Of a stretch of 64,000 nucleotides of DNA, positions 1-8,700 are shown piece by piece. Location: the NCBI RefSeq assembly GCF_014698835.1, contig NZ_JACJTU010000031.1, positions 1 through 64,000 on the forward strand, in the 5' to 3' direction. The notes below the pieces were generated by a model. The model was not told the origin of the DNA and searched no databases. It saw only the letters and a list, made by a program, of their open reading frames with translations. The first letter of the stretch is position 1, and every line of letters begins with the position of its first letter. The stretch is from Nostoc paludosum FACHB-159 (GTDB lineage Bacteria; Cyanobacteriota; Cyanobacteriia; Cyanobacteriales; Nostocaceae). Made by a program: the position numbers and the translations under genes.

Positions 1-1064
1 ATGGCAAGACCATTGCTTCTGCTAGTGATGACAATAGCGTCAAACTCTGGGATGCGGCTACAGGTAAACTCATCTCTACCCTCAACGGACATAGCTCTGC
101 GGTCATTAGCGTAGCATTTAGCCCCGATGGCAAGACCATCGCTTCTGCTAGTTATGACAACAGTGTCAAACTCTGGGATGTGGCTACAGGTAAAGCAATC
201 ATCACCCTCAACGGGCATAGCTCTGCGGTCATTAGCGTAGCATTTAGCCCCGATGGCAAGACCATCGCTTCTGCTAGTTATGACAACAGCGTCAAACTCT
301 GGGATGTGGCTACAGGTAAAGCAATCATCACCCTCAAAGGGCATAACTCTGTGGTCAGTAGCGTAGTATTTAGCCCCGATGGTAAAACCATCGCTTCTGC
401 TAGTTATAACAACAGCGTCAAACTCTGGGATGCAGCTACAGGTAAAGAAATCACCACCCTCAACGGGCATAGCGCTGATGTCTATAGCGTAGCATTTAGC
501 CCCGATGGCAAGACCATCGCTTCTGCTAGTTCTGACAACAGCGTCAAACTCTGGGATGTGGCTACAGGTAAAGCAATCACCACCCTCAACGGGCATAGCT
601 CTGCGGTCATTAGCGTAGCATTTAGCCCCGATGGCAAGACCATCGCTTCTGGTAGTTATGACAACAGCGTCAAACTATGGGATGCGGCTACAGCTAAACT
701 CATCTCCACCCTCAACGGGCATAGCGCTGCGGTAAGAGGCGTAGCATTTAGCCCCGATGGCAAGACCATCGCTTCTGCTAGTTCTGACAATACTGTCAAA
801 CTATGGGATGCGGCTACAGGTAAAGAAATTACCACCCTCAATGGGCATAGCGATGCGGTTAATACGGTAGCATTTAGCCCTGATGGTAAGACCATCGCTT
901 CTGCTAGTGATGACAAAACCGTCAAACTCTGGGCGTACCTAAATAACTTAGACGATTTAATGATCTACAGTTGCAACAGGCTACGTGTTTATTTACAATC
1001 AAATCCCAATGTGAGCGATCGCGATCGCACCCTCTGCGATGACATTCCTACCAAAACCAATTAG
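1..1064 (+). CDS. WD40-repeat protein, C-terminal part (5' end outside window)
   Basis: The reading frame is open from base 3 and runs off the left edge, so only the C-terminus is seen. It holds about seven 42-residue WD40 blades, each with a GH...SVAFSPDGKTIASAS..D..VKLWD core. At DNA level the blades are near-identical 126-bp tandem units, with the TTTAGCCCCGATGG core at about 117, 243, 369, 495, 621, 747 and 873. The tail (YSCNRLRVYLQSNP...LCDD) closely resembles the tail of the CHAT-nSTAND-WD40 protein at 42967-47583. The full protein is therefore probably a cyanobacterial STAND or caspase-like WD40 protein, with the propeller as its sensor or interaction end. The N-terminal effector cannot be seen. 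Confidence 0.9.
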   Translation, partial: GKTIASASDDNSVKLWDAATGKLISTLNGHSSAVISVAFSPDGKTIASASYDNSVKLWDVATGKAIITLNGHSSAVISVAFSPDGKTIASASYDNSVKLWDVATGKAIITLKGHNSVVSSVVFSPDGKTIASASYNNSVKLWDAATGKEITTLNGHSADVYSVAFSPDGKTIASASSDNSVKLWDVATGKAITTLNGHSSAVISVAFSPDGKTIASGSYDNSVKLWDAATAKLISTLNGHSAAVRGVAFSPDGKTIASASSDNTVKLWDAATGKEITTLNGHSDAVNTVAFSPDGKTIASASDDKTVKLWAYLNNLDDLMIYSCNRLRVYLQSNPNVSDRDRTLCDDIPTKTN

Positions 1065-1147
1065 CTTTGCAGCAAAAAATCAATTACTGTTAATGCGATC
1101 GCACTTTCGGGGCACTTCCGGGGCGATCGCTTACAAAAGTCAAACAA

Positions 1148-1530
1148 TAGACCTCTTGCAAAAGTTGCTCAAGAAGATTCGGTTTGGGGTAGATGAGGCT
1201 CATAATTGTAGAGAACAGCAATTAGATAAACCTCAAACTAAATCTTTTTCGACGATTTCTATAAGTAAGAGACAAAATTTTAAATACCTTCAATTTCCGA
1301 TTTACATGCTCACCTAAAACTCTAATTCTGGCTAATTCTTGATTAGTCTTTTTATCTTCATAAGTTAACTTACCTCACTCTGGGCTTTTTCTTGAGAATG
1401 CGACTATTGCAATGTAATTTTTGAATACCTTGATAACCTTTATATCCTAAGCATTCTATGTCTTTTTTCAACCTAATTTTACTGTTTTTAAATATACGAA
1501 AATCATGCTCTCTACCTTTGCCATAGGGGG
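1148..1530 (-). pseudogene. IS5-like DDE transposase remnant
   Basis: Translating the minus strand in pieces gives a C-terminal transposase fragment: GKGREHDF.IFK, then ECLGYKGYQGIQ, KKTNQELARIRVLGEHVNRK and LSLTYRNRRKRF. These fit the DDE_Tnp_4/IS5-type catalytic C-terminus, and the E in the GEHVNRK-like block is the expected position of the last acidic residue. The pieces lie in different frames with internal stops, so the gene is dead. The stretch TAGACCTCTTGCAAAAG at 1148 resembles the terminal repeats of cyanobacterial IS elements and may mark one end. The family assignment is from memory of the motifs. Confidence 0.6.
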
Positions 1531-1871
1531 TGCAGATGATTTAATCATTCGCTTGATCTACCACTACTTGCGACTGCCGAACTTGCTCAAATATTATCAG
1601 AGCATGGTGCAGCCTGCGCCGCTTATTATGAATATGACAGTAGTGAGGCTAGTGTAGAAGATTTTCAAGAACATTACTGGGATGAGTACGAAAGTCAGAG
1701 GATTTTGTTTATGACCAACTCGAACAACAGGGATTGATTAAAAACTTAGAAAATATGGGTATTCCTAGCTTCTACCTGAATTTTGAAGCAATAGCCCGTG
1801 ATTGGTTTATTGACGATTACTATTCAGTAGAAGAAAGTTATAACAAAGTCTACGTTTTTAGCCGGCACTAA
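1531..1871 (+). pseudogene. ardA: ArdA-like antirestriction protein, frameshifted remnant
   Basis: From about 1546 to 1698 frame 1 reads LATAELAQILSEHGAACAAYYEYD and onward to HYWDEYES. From 1701 to the TAA at 1869-1871 frame 3 continues with DFVYDQLEQQGLIKNLENMG, then FYLNFEAIARDWFIDDYYSV and VYVFSRH. Together these match the C-terminal half of ArdA, a DNA-mimic antirestriction protein common on conjugative elements. The ARDWF/ARDLF block and the final YVF.R are characteristic. One base is missing near 1698-1700 and the N-terminus is lost next to the transposase remnant. On a transmissible plasmid the intact gene would have protected incoming DNA from type I restriction. Confidence 0.65.
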
Positions 1872-1934
1872 CAAAATTAAGGGGGAAGTTAATAACTACC
1901 CCCTTTACATTTAAAAACTTTCTACAGCTACACC

Positions 1935-2423
1935 CTATTCATTACTGAATTTTTTTGGAGACTTTTGTTTGATGTAATCACTAGGGATGACCACAGTTTC
2001 TTTATCCAATCGCAAAAGGTAACAGTAACTTTTGGTATTGGGACAGGCGATCGCAGAAGGAAAGTTAAGACCCAAAGCAAAACCCAAAAATATGTAAATT
2101 CCAAACGACCCCAGATAAAATAACCAACCTCTCCACCCTGAGCCAACCCAGCGTGCAAAGTAAATTAAATTGAGTTTGAATTGCTGCGATCGCTGACTCC
2201 TCAGTTGAGAACGTTTTTGTTCAGCCTCAATCCATTGCTGAGATTCATTGAGTTTATTCAAAGCTATTTGTATCGCCCGAAGCTTAGCTTTTTCCTCAAT
2301 AATCTTGTGTGCCTTGACCTCAATAGTATGCTTTTCCTCAACTATTCGGATATTGACCCATTCTCCGATGTCGGTGGCAAGCTCATTAAATGCGGCTGCG
2401 GTTGGAATACTGGGGAAGTCGGC
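1935..2423 (-). CDS. Downstream -1 frame (162 codons) of the 2342-3175 gene; coiled coil and one TM segment
   Basis: This frame is open from the G of an A AAA AAG heptamer (2429-2423) to the stop at 1935. It has no ATG or GTG, and its only conventional-type start is a TTG at 2261, which would give 108 aa. The 54 codons before that TTG look coding: FNELATDIGEWVNIRIVEEK and then a charged helix ending LNESQQWIEAEQKRSQ. One hydrophobic stretch follows (YLGSFGIYIFLGFALGL), then a soluble tail. A -1 slip at the heptamer inside the upstream gene enters exactly this frame and would give a protein of about 413 aa (251 + 162). It is either a programmed frameshift product, a gene broken by one base, or a separate TTG-started protein. 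Function unknown. Confidence 0.55.
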   Translation of the reverse strand, partial: ADFPSIPTAAAFNELATDIGEWVNIRIVEEKHTIEVKAHKIIEEKAKLRAIQIALNKLNESQQWIEAEQKRSQLRSQRSQQFKLNLIYFARWVGSGWRGWLFYLGSFGIYIFLGFALGLNFPSAIACPNTKSYCYLLRLDKETVVIPSDYIKQKSPKKFSNE

Positions 2424-3175
2424 TTTTTTCCCATGACCCTAGCTTTAAATGCTTCTCGTAGTTGCTGCCACTCCTGTTGAAATTCAGATGATTTCATTTC
2501 CTCAACTAAGGACTGTAAATACAATTTGGGCAACCCGGCGATATCACCTTTGGCCTTGTCCCTCACCATATCCCTAATTAACTCTCGTTCCTCTACACCC
2601 AATAAAGCTGTAGTGTCTCCTAGCTGTTCCAGAAGTTCCAGAGTATCTATATCCCCTTCTGGTTTAGAGTCATTGGTACTTAATCCAAAATGTTGGGCCA
2701 CATCCTCAACGGATTTACCCTGATTCTTAATTAAATCGCAAGCCTCAAGGAAGCGTAAGCACTCAGCTTGGTTATATTCATCTTGGTCTTTTAGCCCACA
2801 AGAAATCAAAATTGAGAGAGATTCCGAGAGTGTTATTTTTGTACCTATTCGTTCCTTGGCTAATGACAATAATTGAGAAATATCTTTTGGTTCAGTGTCT
2901 GCATCTGGCTCATCTGACTGGGATTCATCTGAGGTAGCAGAATTTTTTGGTCTCTTAGGTTTTGGTATAACTTTAGTTGCAACAGCATCGTTTTGCTTTA
3001 ACAACTCCATCACCTCAGAGTCAGTTTTACCCTGTTCAATTAACTTACGACATTCACGGAAGCGGTCAGCTTCATCCTCTGTATATTGTTCTTTCTGGGG
3101 TATCCCACACAGGGACAAAGTTCTAACGATTTCTTCTGGTGTAATGCTATTAGAAAGTTCTGACTGACGATACAT
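2342..3175 (-). CDS. Hypothetical protein with an internally duplicated helical motif, third gene of the actin-like operon
   Basis: This 277-aa soluble protein contains two related segments, around residues 22-60 and 107-145. Both share a pattern of CG(I/L)...(E/D)(Q/E)Y...EA.RF.EAC.LI..GK(T/S)..(E/D)V, which looks like a duplicated helix-turn-helix-like unit. The middle is acidic and lysine-rich (KPKRPKNSATSDESQSDEPD). A third helical stretch contains a DTTALLGVEERELIRDMV-type segment. The last 26 residues after the A AAA AAG site are low in complexity, whereas the -1 frame continues with a structured-looking sequence. It lies 41 bp downstream of the small partner of the actin-like gene and is probably co-transcribed. 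A role in plasmid maintenance is inferred only from position. Confidence 0.7.
   Translation of the reverse strand: MYRQSELSNSITPEEIVRTLSLCGIPQKEQYTEDEADRFRECRKLIEQGKTDSEVMELLKQNDAVATKVIPKPKRPKNSATSDESQSDEPDADTEPKDISQLLSLAKERIGTKITLSESLSILISCGLKDQDEYNQAECLRFLEACDLIKNQGKSVEDVAQHFGLSTNDSKPEGDIDTLELLEQLGDTTALLGVEERELIRDMVRDKAKGDIAGLPKLYLQSLVEEMKSSEFQQEWQQLREAFKARVMGKKPTSPVFQPQPHLMSLPPTSENGSISE
2423..2429 (-). promoter_or_regulatory. Candidate -1 frameshift heptamer A AAA AAG
   Basis: Read on the minus strand, the gene's codons here are GGA AAA AAG, which place the heptamer in the same phase as the classical dnaX slippery site. An AGGG (2440-2437) lies 7 nt upstream and could act as a stimulatory Shine-Dalgarno-like element. 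After a -1 slip the next codon is GCC and the frame stays open for 162 codons. No convincing downstream hairpin was seen by eye. Confidence 0.5.
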
Positions 3176-3216
3176 AAAGGAATTCCTTAATCAAAATGAA
3201 GTGAAATTGCGTTGTG

Positions 3217-3702
3217 CTATCGAGGTTTCAACGGATTAAACCATTGTTGTTGTTCCCCTGGAGCGTCCACAGGCAGATCGTTTTGTTGCAGAGTAGTCAC
3301 GTCTGCGTAGTTATCGCGTATATTATTACTCATTAAGGACTGCTCAGACTGAGTTGTTGCCAATTGACCCAAATGGCTGTTTGTCGGTGGGGACTCAATT
3401 AAATCATCTGCCATACTCCCATTAACTCCTGCCAACATTTCTTGCAGATACTGCTGGTGAAGCTTCAGGCGATATATGCAATCTTTAATGCTTTGCTCTA
3501 AGTTCTCCCTAGCTCCCTGACCAGCAGTGCGATAGGCTAACGGTAGCCAATAACTCATCAGTGCAATCATCGCCATGTCCTTGGAAGGATAAAGAGTGGC
3601 TTTGGAGTTGAGATAGTTTATAAGAATGGCTTCTGGACTTTCTTGGAAGGTTCTGGTGCGTAGACGAAATTCCAAATCTTCTAGTATGGTGTTATTTTCC
3701 AT
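3217..3702 (-). CDS. Putative ParR-like partner of the actin-like protein
   Basis: This 161-aa protein starts 2 bp after the stop of the actin-like gene, so the two are almost certainly co-translated. The N-terminal 80 residues are helical and compact (EAILINYLNSKATL...SKDMAMIALMSYWLPLAY). A charged helix follows (LEQSIKDCIYRLKLHQQYLQ), and the last 60 residues are polar and probably disordered. Small DNA-binding adaptors encoded directly after ParM-type ATPases are the rule in type II partition loci, and the size and position fit. No clear ribbon-helix-helix signature is visible, so the adaptor role rests mainly on position. Confidence 0.6.
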   Translation of the reverse strand: MENNTILEDLEFRLRTRTFQESPEAILINYLNSKATLYPSKDMAMIALMSYWLPLAYRTAGQGARENLEQSIKDCIYRLKLHQQYLQEMLAGVNGSMADDLIESPPTNSHLGQLATTQSEQSLMSNNIRDNYADVTTLQQNDLPVDAPGEQQQWFNPLKPR

Positions 3703-3704
3703 AG

Positions 3705-4832
3705 TTACGCGTCTGCTAGAGCATGAAAAGATGAATAAGTCACCTGGTTTTGCAAATATCGAAATAATCCGTAAACATCAGTTACACGGAGAATGAGCGC
3801 ATCTTTGTGGGGAGGTAAGTTAAACGCTAGGCGTACATCCTCTTCTAATTCAGCTGCCCAGGAAATTTTGGTATGGGCAAAAAAGGCTTTTAGCTCGTTA
3901 GTTAAATATTCAGATGTGCCGCCACCGACGATCACCTGATCGACGTTGGCAGGAACATGACTTTTGAGCCAATCTGATACCTTCGCCCAGTATTCCTTTC
4001 GTGCCATAGTCGCCACTTCAATAATTTGTGTGACTTCCTCGGCTCTGAATTCAGCCTTCTTGCTCCTGGCTAAAGATTTAAAGTATTTGGCTTTGGGGGT
4101 AGCTCCTGATTGATGAATCGCCAATAGTAAATCTTGTAGATTTTGCCCAGAGGTGCGATTTTTGATTTTTTCTAACATCCAAGCCAAACCCAAGTTAGCT
4201 GATGAGCCAGAAGATAATCCACGCTCAAACCTAACGGCGGAGATATCCCGAAAGCCGAACATCAACACAGCTATACTCAACTGATTGAAATTCGCCCCCA
4301 GTTTTTTGCTTCGAGTCAGCACCAGCCCGCCACCTTCAGGCATACATTCAAAGCATTCCAGGTTTATAGAAAACTGCTGACCACGGAAGGAGAAGTTAGA
4401 CAACGCCGCGGTTAAACCTCTTTCTAATCGCTCTCTATCTTCCCATTCCCCATAGGGCAACAACAGTGCCAAGGATAAAGTAAAGTTTGTTCCTAATCCC
4501 AGCTTCGTGGCGATCGCTCCTACTGCTGCTAACACTTTGGGAATAGCATTTTCATACTTGAGTTCTGACAACTTGACCTGAGCCTCAAAATGCTTTTGTG
4601 CCAGAAATCCCACTGCATAATATTCAGAGTCAAACTCTACCCAAGCCTCATTCTCTGGATTGGGGCTATTGAGTCTACCTGACTCGTACAGGTCGATTGA
4701 TTCTTTAGCAATGGCGATTAACTCTGGTTCCATACAAAATAATTCTGGCGGCTTATATGGTATGGAATCAAGGACACGGTAAATCATTTTGGTCATCGAA
4801 GAACCAGGGTCAAGACTGAGCAATAAATTCAC
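3705..4832 (-). CDS. Actin-like ATPase, ParM/StbA-like (plasmid segregation)
   Basis: The 375-aa protein has the actin-fold signatures: a phosphate-1 loop LSLDPGSSMTKM at residues 4-15, a YAVGFLA segment near 72, a degenerate phosphate-2 strand AVLMFGFRDISAVRF near 188-202, and the adenosine motif VIVGGGTSEYL near 300. ParM-type filaments push plasmid copies apart together with an adaptor and a centromere. The start is GTG at 4832, supported by a GAGGT ribosome site about 9 nt upstream. The phosphate-2 motif lacks the usual DIGG.T.D, so this is a divergent member. It leads an operon with the 161-aa and 277-aa genes. A second, unrelated actin-like gene lies at 29509-30441. Confidence 0.8.
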   Translation of the reverse strand: MNLLLSLDPGSSMTKMIYRVLDSIPYKPPELFCMEPELIAIAKESIDLYESGRLNSPNPENEAWVEFDSEYYAVGFLAQKHFEAQVKLSELKYENAIPKVLAAVGAIATKLGLGTNFTLSLALLLPYGEWEDRERLERGLTAALSNFSFRGQQFSINLECFECMPEGGGLVLTRSKKLGANFNQLSIAVLMFGFRDISAVRFERGLSSGSSANLGLAWMLEKIKNRTSGQNLQDLLLAIHQSGATPKAKYFKSLARSKKAEFRAEEVTQIIEVATMARKEYWAKVSDWLKSHVPANVDQVIVGGGTSEYLTNELKAFFAHTKISWAAELEEDVRLAFNLPPHKDALILRVTDVYGLFRYLQNQVTYSSFHALADA

Positions 4833-5371
4833 TGCCAGCTACCTCTTTTTTTTCAGACTATTAATTGCAAAATATTACTAATAAAAAATCAGCTACGATT
4901 TTTCAAGGGTTTGAGTGCTATACCTGCTCTATTTTGAAAGAAAAGCTCTCTATTTATGGATGGGAACTTTCAAAAAGTTATTTGAGTTCCAATAAATACC
5001 AATATTACCCTACAAAGAAAAAATATATTCACCAAAAGGAAGATTTTTATCCCGATATTTCCCAATTAATTCCAAGAATTAAAATGATTATTGTACATTC
5101 TTGACAAGATTGTCATTAATCTTAAAATTCACCAAACAGCACCAATAATTATTAGATATATACCAACATTTCCCAATATCTCCCAAAGGGGAAACCCCTC
5201 TGGACTCCCGAAAAAATTTTCGCACAGTACGCAAAAAAGTTTTGCTCAAAAAATCGAGTTTAATTTAAAATTTGAAAGGGCATCAAAAACTGTATTAACA
5301 AATATTAATTTTTGAATTACTCAATACTACAGAAAGTAAGTTTCACGGCTCTGAAGACAGAAGCACGTCAG
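4833..5371. other. Divergent intergenic region between the actin-like operon and the relaxase operon
   Basis: About 540 bp of AT-rich DNA without a convincing gene; two short ORFs here lack protein-like composition. It contains loosely repeated TTTCCCAAT/TCTCCCAA words (about 5056-5068 and 5166-5187). It must hold the promoters of both divergent operons and could hold the partition site of the actin-like system or the transfer origin. No repeat is strong enough to name either. Confidence 0.35.
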
Positions 5372-5764
5372 ATGATGGCGATGTGTTTCTGGAGTCATAG
5401 CCATTACTGGAGTAGCTGTCTATCTTCCACAAATAAAAATTCTCTTGGTGTGGTAATTCGGGTAGCCTGTTTCAAAAAAGTCAATTGGGTAGGTTTTAAT
5501 TTTTGTAAATATCATGCCCAGGCAGTGGAAGTATTTAGAAATCTGCCGGAGAGTGATAGATTTTTTTATGAGATTAAACCAAACTGTTATGCTTCATTCA
5601 AAGTTTGGTGCATTGATAGTCAGCACTTCGATTTAGTAGTAAGCCTGCTGAAAAATTATGCTGATATAGAACTGGAATTTGCGATCGCCGATCCCAATCA
5701 AGTACCGGAAATCTTCAAAGTGTTGAAACTGCAATTCTTCCAAAGGAATGTACAAAAATGCTGA
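5372..5764 (+). CDS. Hypothetical protein translationally coupled to the relaxase
   Basis: The frame is open from a TTG at 5312, and clustered ATG codons at 5372, 5375 and 5381 are more likely starts (about 130 aa). It ends by overlapping the relaxase ATG by 7 nt, so the genes are coupled. The product is cysteine- and aromatic-rich with no signal peptide. Its C-terminal half (residues 60-125) has alternating strands and helices, with segments such as FKVWCIDSQHFDLVVSLLKN and IFKVLKLQFF. I do not recognise the family. Its position suggests a relaxosome accessory or a regulator of transfer, but this is inference. Confidence 0.6.
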   Translation: MMAMCFWSHSHYWSSCLSSTNKNSLGVVIRVACFKKVNWVGFNFCKYHAQAVEVFRNLPESDRFFYEIKPNCYASFKVWCIDSQHFDLVVSLLKNYADIELEFAIADPNQVPEIFKVLKLQFFQRNVQKC

Positions 5765-8700
5765 CAGGGAAGAACACAGAACCTCAGCAAGCAGTGCATT
5801 ACTTCGTGGAAGGATATTACCAAGAGGGTTCTTCACGCTGGTCTGGTAAGGGAGCTAAAAAACTCGGACTTGAGGGGGCAGTTGATAACAAAGAAACTTT
5901 CTCTAACATTGTCAATGGACTGTCACCTGATGGAAGTCAACACCTGTGCGCCAGAAAGTTGGAATCATCGCAACGTCGCGCAGCAACTGACTTTACTTTC
6001 TCTGCACCGAAAAGTGTGAGCCTCCAGGCTTTGGTAGGTGGAGATGAAAGGCTAATTACTGCCCATCAGTTAGCGGTAGAGAAAACTTTGGCTTTGATTG
6101 AAGAACGCTATAGCTACACCAGAGCCACGACCCAACAGGGGCAGCAATTGATAAAAACTAACAATTTAGTCATCGCGGAGTTTGACCACATTGAAACCAG
6201 AGAACTAGATCCGCATCTTCACACCCATGCTCTGGTGATGAACATGACACAGTTAGAGAACGGAAACTGGTACAGCCTGCTTAATGATGAAATTTTCAAA
6301 AATAAGAAATTTCTCGGTATGGTGTACCAAAATTACCTAGCTGTTGAGGTACAAAAGCTAGGGTACGAAGTAGAAGCTAGAAAACACGGGCAGTTTGAAA
6401 TTAAAGGTTTCCGGCCTACTGACTTACAAGAATTCTCCAAACGCAGACAGCAAATATTAGATGCAGTAGGCTCTAATTCAACTTGGGCAGAACGAGAAGC
6501 GGCTTGGACTGCCACTCGCAACTTGAAACAGAAAATTAACCCCCAAGAGCTAAAAGCTAAGTGGAAGGAAGAAGCTGCGGCACTGGGGATCGATTTTATA
6601 CAGCCAATAGAACCGCAACCTCTACTACAACAGAGGTTAGTCAGCTATGAAAATTTAGAAGATGCTATTGCCCACTGCTCAGAAAGAAATGTTGCTTTCA
6701 CCCAGGAAGATTTAGAAAAATTCATCCTAAACCAAGGTTTAGCCACAGACGTTAGGCAGATAGAGCCTTTAGTTCAAGCTAACTCGGAATTACTCAGCCT
6801 ATCTTCAGAAAAACGCGAATTTACAACCCTGACAGCAGTTAATCGGGAACTGGCAACTATTAAATTAATGCAGTTAGGACAGGGTAAGGTTAGTCCACTC
6901 GCCCAAAGAGAAATAGTTGAAAACCACCTGGAGAAAACGGCTTTAAACCAAGACCAGCGTCGAGCGGTACTGGCAGCAGCAACCACAACAGACCAATTTA
7001 TCGCATGGCAGGGGGTAGCTGGTGCTGGTAAAACTTTCGCCCTCAAGGAATTAAAAACTCTAGCCGCCGATTCTGGCTACACTATCAAAGGTTTTGCTCC
7101 CAGTTCTATGGCCGCCAAAGTTTTGGGTCAAGAGTTGGATATCCAGGCGGAGACTGTCGCTAGACTGCTCATCTGTGAACCGTCGCCGGAAATAGAACCA
7201 AATCAAATATGGGTTGTGGACGAAGCAGGGTTACTGAGCGCTAAAGATGCCCTTGCTCTTTTAGAACGCGCAACCCAAGAACAAGCTAGGGTTTTGTTAG
7301 TGGGAGATACAAAACAGTTGTCAGCTGTAGAGGCTGGCAATCCCTTCAAGTCTCTACAACAGGCAGGAATTAAAACCAGTCATCTCAACGAATCTTTGAG
7401 GCAACGTGCGCCAAAACTGAAGCTGGCAGTAGACCTGATTGCCGAAGGTCGAATTGAAGAAGGTTTTGAACGCCTCGATGAAAACGGTTGTATTCAGAGC
7501 ATAGCAGCCGAACTTAAAATTGATACCATTGCCCGTGAATATATGGCAGCCACACGAGAGCAACGGGCGCGAACCCTGGTACTAGCAGGCACAAATTTTG
7601 AGCGATTAGCCATCACCCAAGCGATTCGGCAACAACTGAAAGTTGAGGGTAGTTTAGGGAATGCGACAAACATCACCCAACTGCAAGCCAAGGACTTAAC
7701 CCAAGTGCAAAAGCGCTACACCCACAACTTTGAACTGGGTGATTTGGTCATGCCCACCCGCAGTTACAAACGCCGGGGGTTGTCCAAGGGAAAACTGTAT
7801 GAAGTGGTGGGTAAGGATACTGACCGATTAACCCTCAAAACTGAGGATGGGCAATATTTTCAGGTAGATACGGGATTTAATAAAGCAGTTTACCAACATC
7901 AGCATATTGAAATTGCCAAGGGCGATCGCCTACGCTGGACAAAGAACGATCGTCAATTAGGACGGCGCAACGGTCAAGAGTTTGTAGTTAAAGCAATTGC
8001 AGGTTATAACGCGCAAATCCAGTATCTAGATAGCGGTCAAACTGAATTTCTTAACCTGCAACAAGCACAACACCTAGATTATGCGATCGTCAGCACTACA
8101 TATAGCAGCCAAGGTAAGACTGCTGACTCTGTACTGATTGCTGCTGACAATACCATTGGACAAGAAAGTTTTTATGTCGCAGTCAGCCGTGCTAAGTATT
8201 CACTTAAACTTTTTACTGAAGATAAAGATAAATTACTGAATTGGGCGCAACACAGTAAAGCTAAGGAAAATGCACTCTTCCTGCTGAGGCAGAATGAATT
8301 AAACAAGCAGCGCCAGTTAAAGGAAGAGAAGGAAATAGTTAATGGAATTGTAGCTAAAACAACCACAACTGAGGAGGGAAGGGAAGAGGCTCTTGAGCTA
8401 TTGAGCAGAGGAGCTATTGAGCAAGGGAGCAGGGGAGAAGTTCTTTCCCCTCTGCACCTCTGCCCTCCTGCACAAAAGCCCAGTTCTTCCCCTCTGCTGC
8501 TTCGCTCCCCTGCTCAAGAGCCTCCTAACCCCAAGCCAGTTATTAAAAAACCAGTCTCCAAAACTACACAAAGGACAGTAGCATTTTGGATTCCTGAGAA
8601 CTTTGGTGAAGCTCCCGAACGGCTAGATTCCCTACATTGGCAAGAATTAGTAGAAGGTAGTGCTATTCACCCCGAAATTGCTGCCCTTAACTTCAAAAGC

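Noticed and set aside
656..925. Minus-strand ORF opposite the WD40 repeats
   Set aside because: It only mirrors the 126-bp repeat; composition follows the plus-strand codons and there is no independent support.
4865..5315. Two short plus-strand ORFs (79 and 74 codons) before the relaxase operon
   Set aside because: AT-driven composition, no ribosome sites and no recognisable motif.
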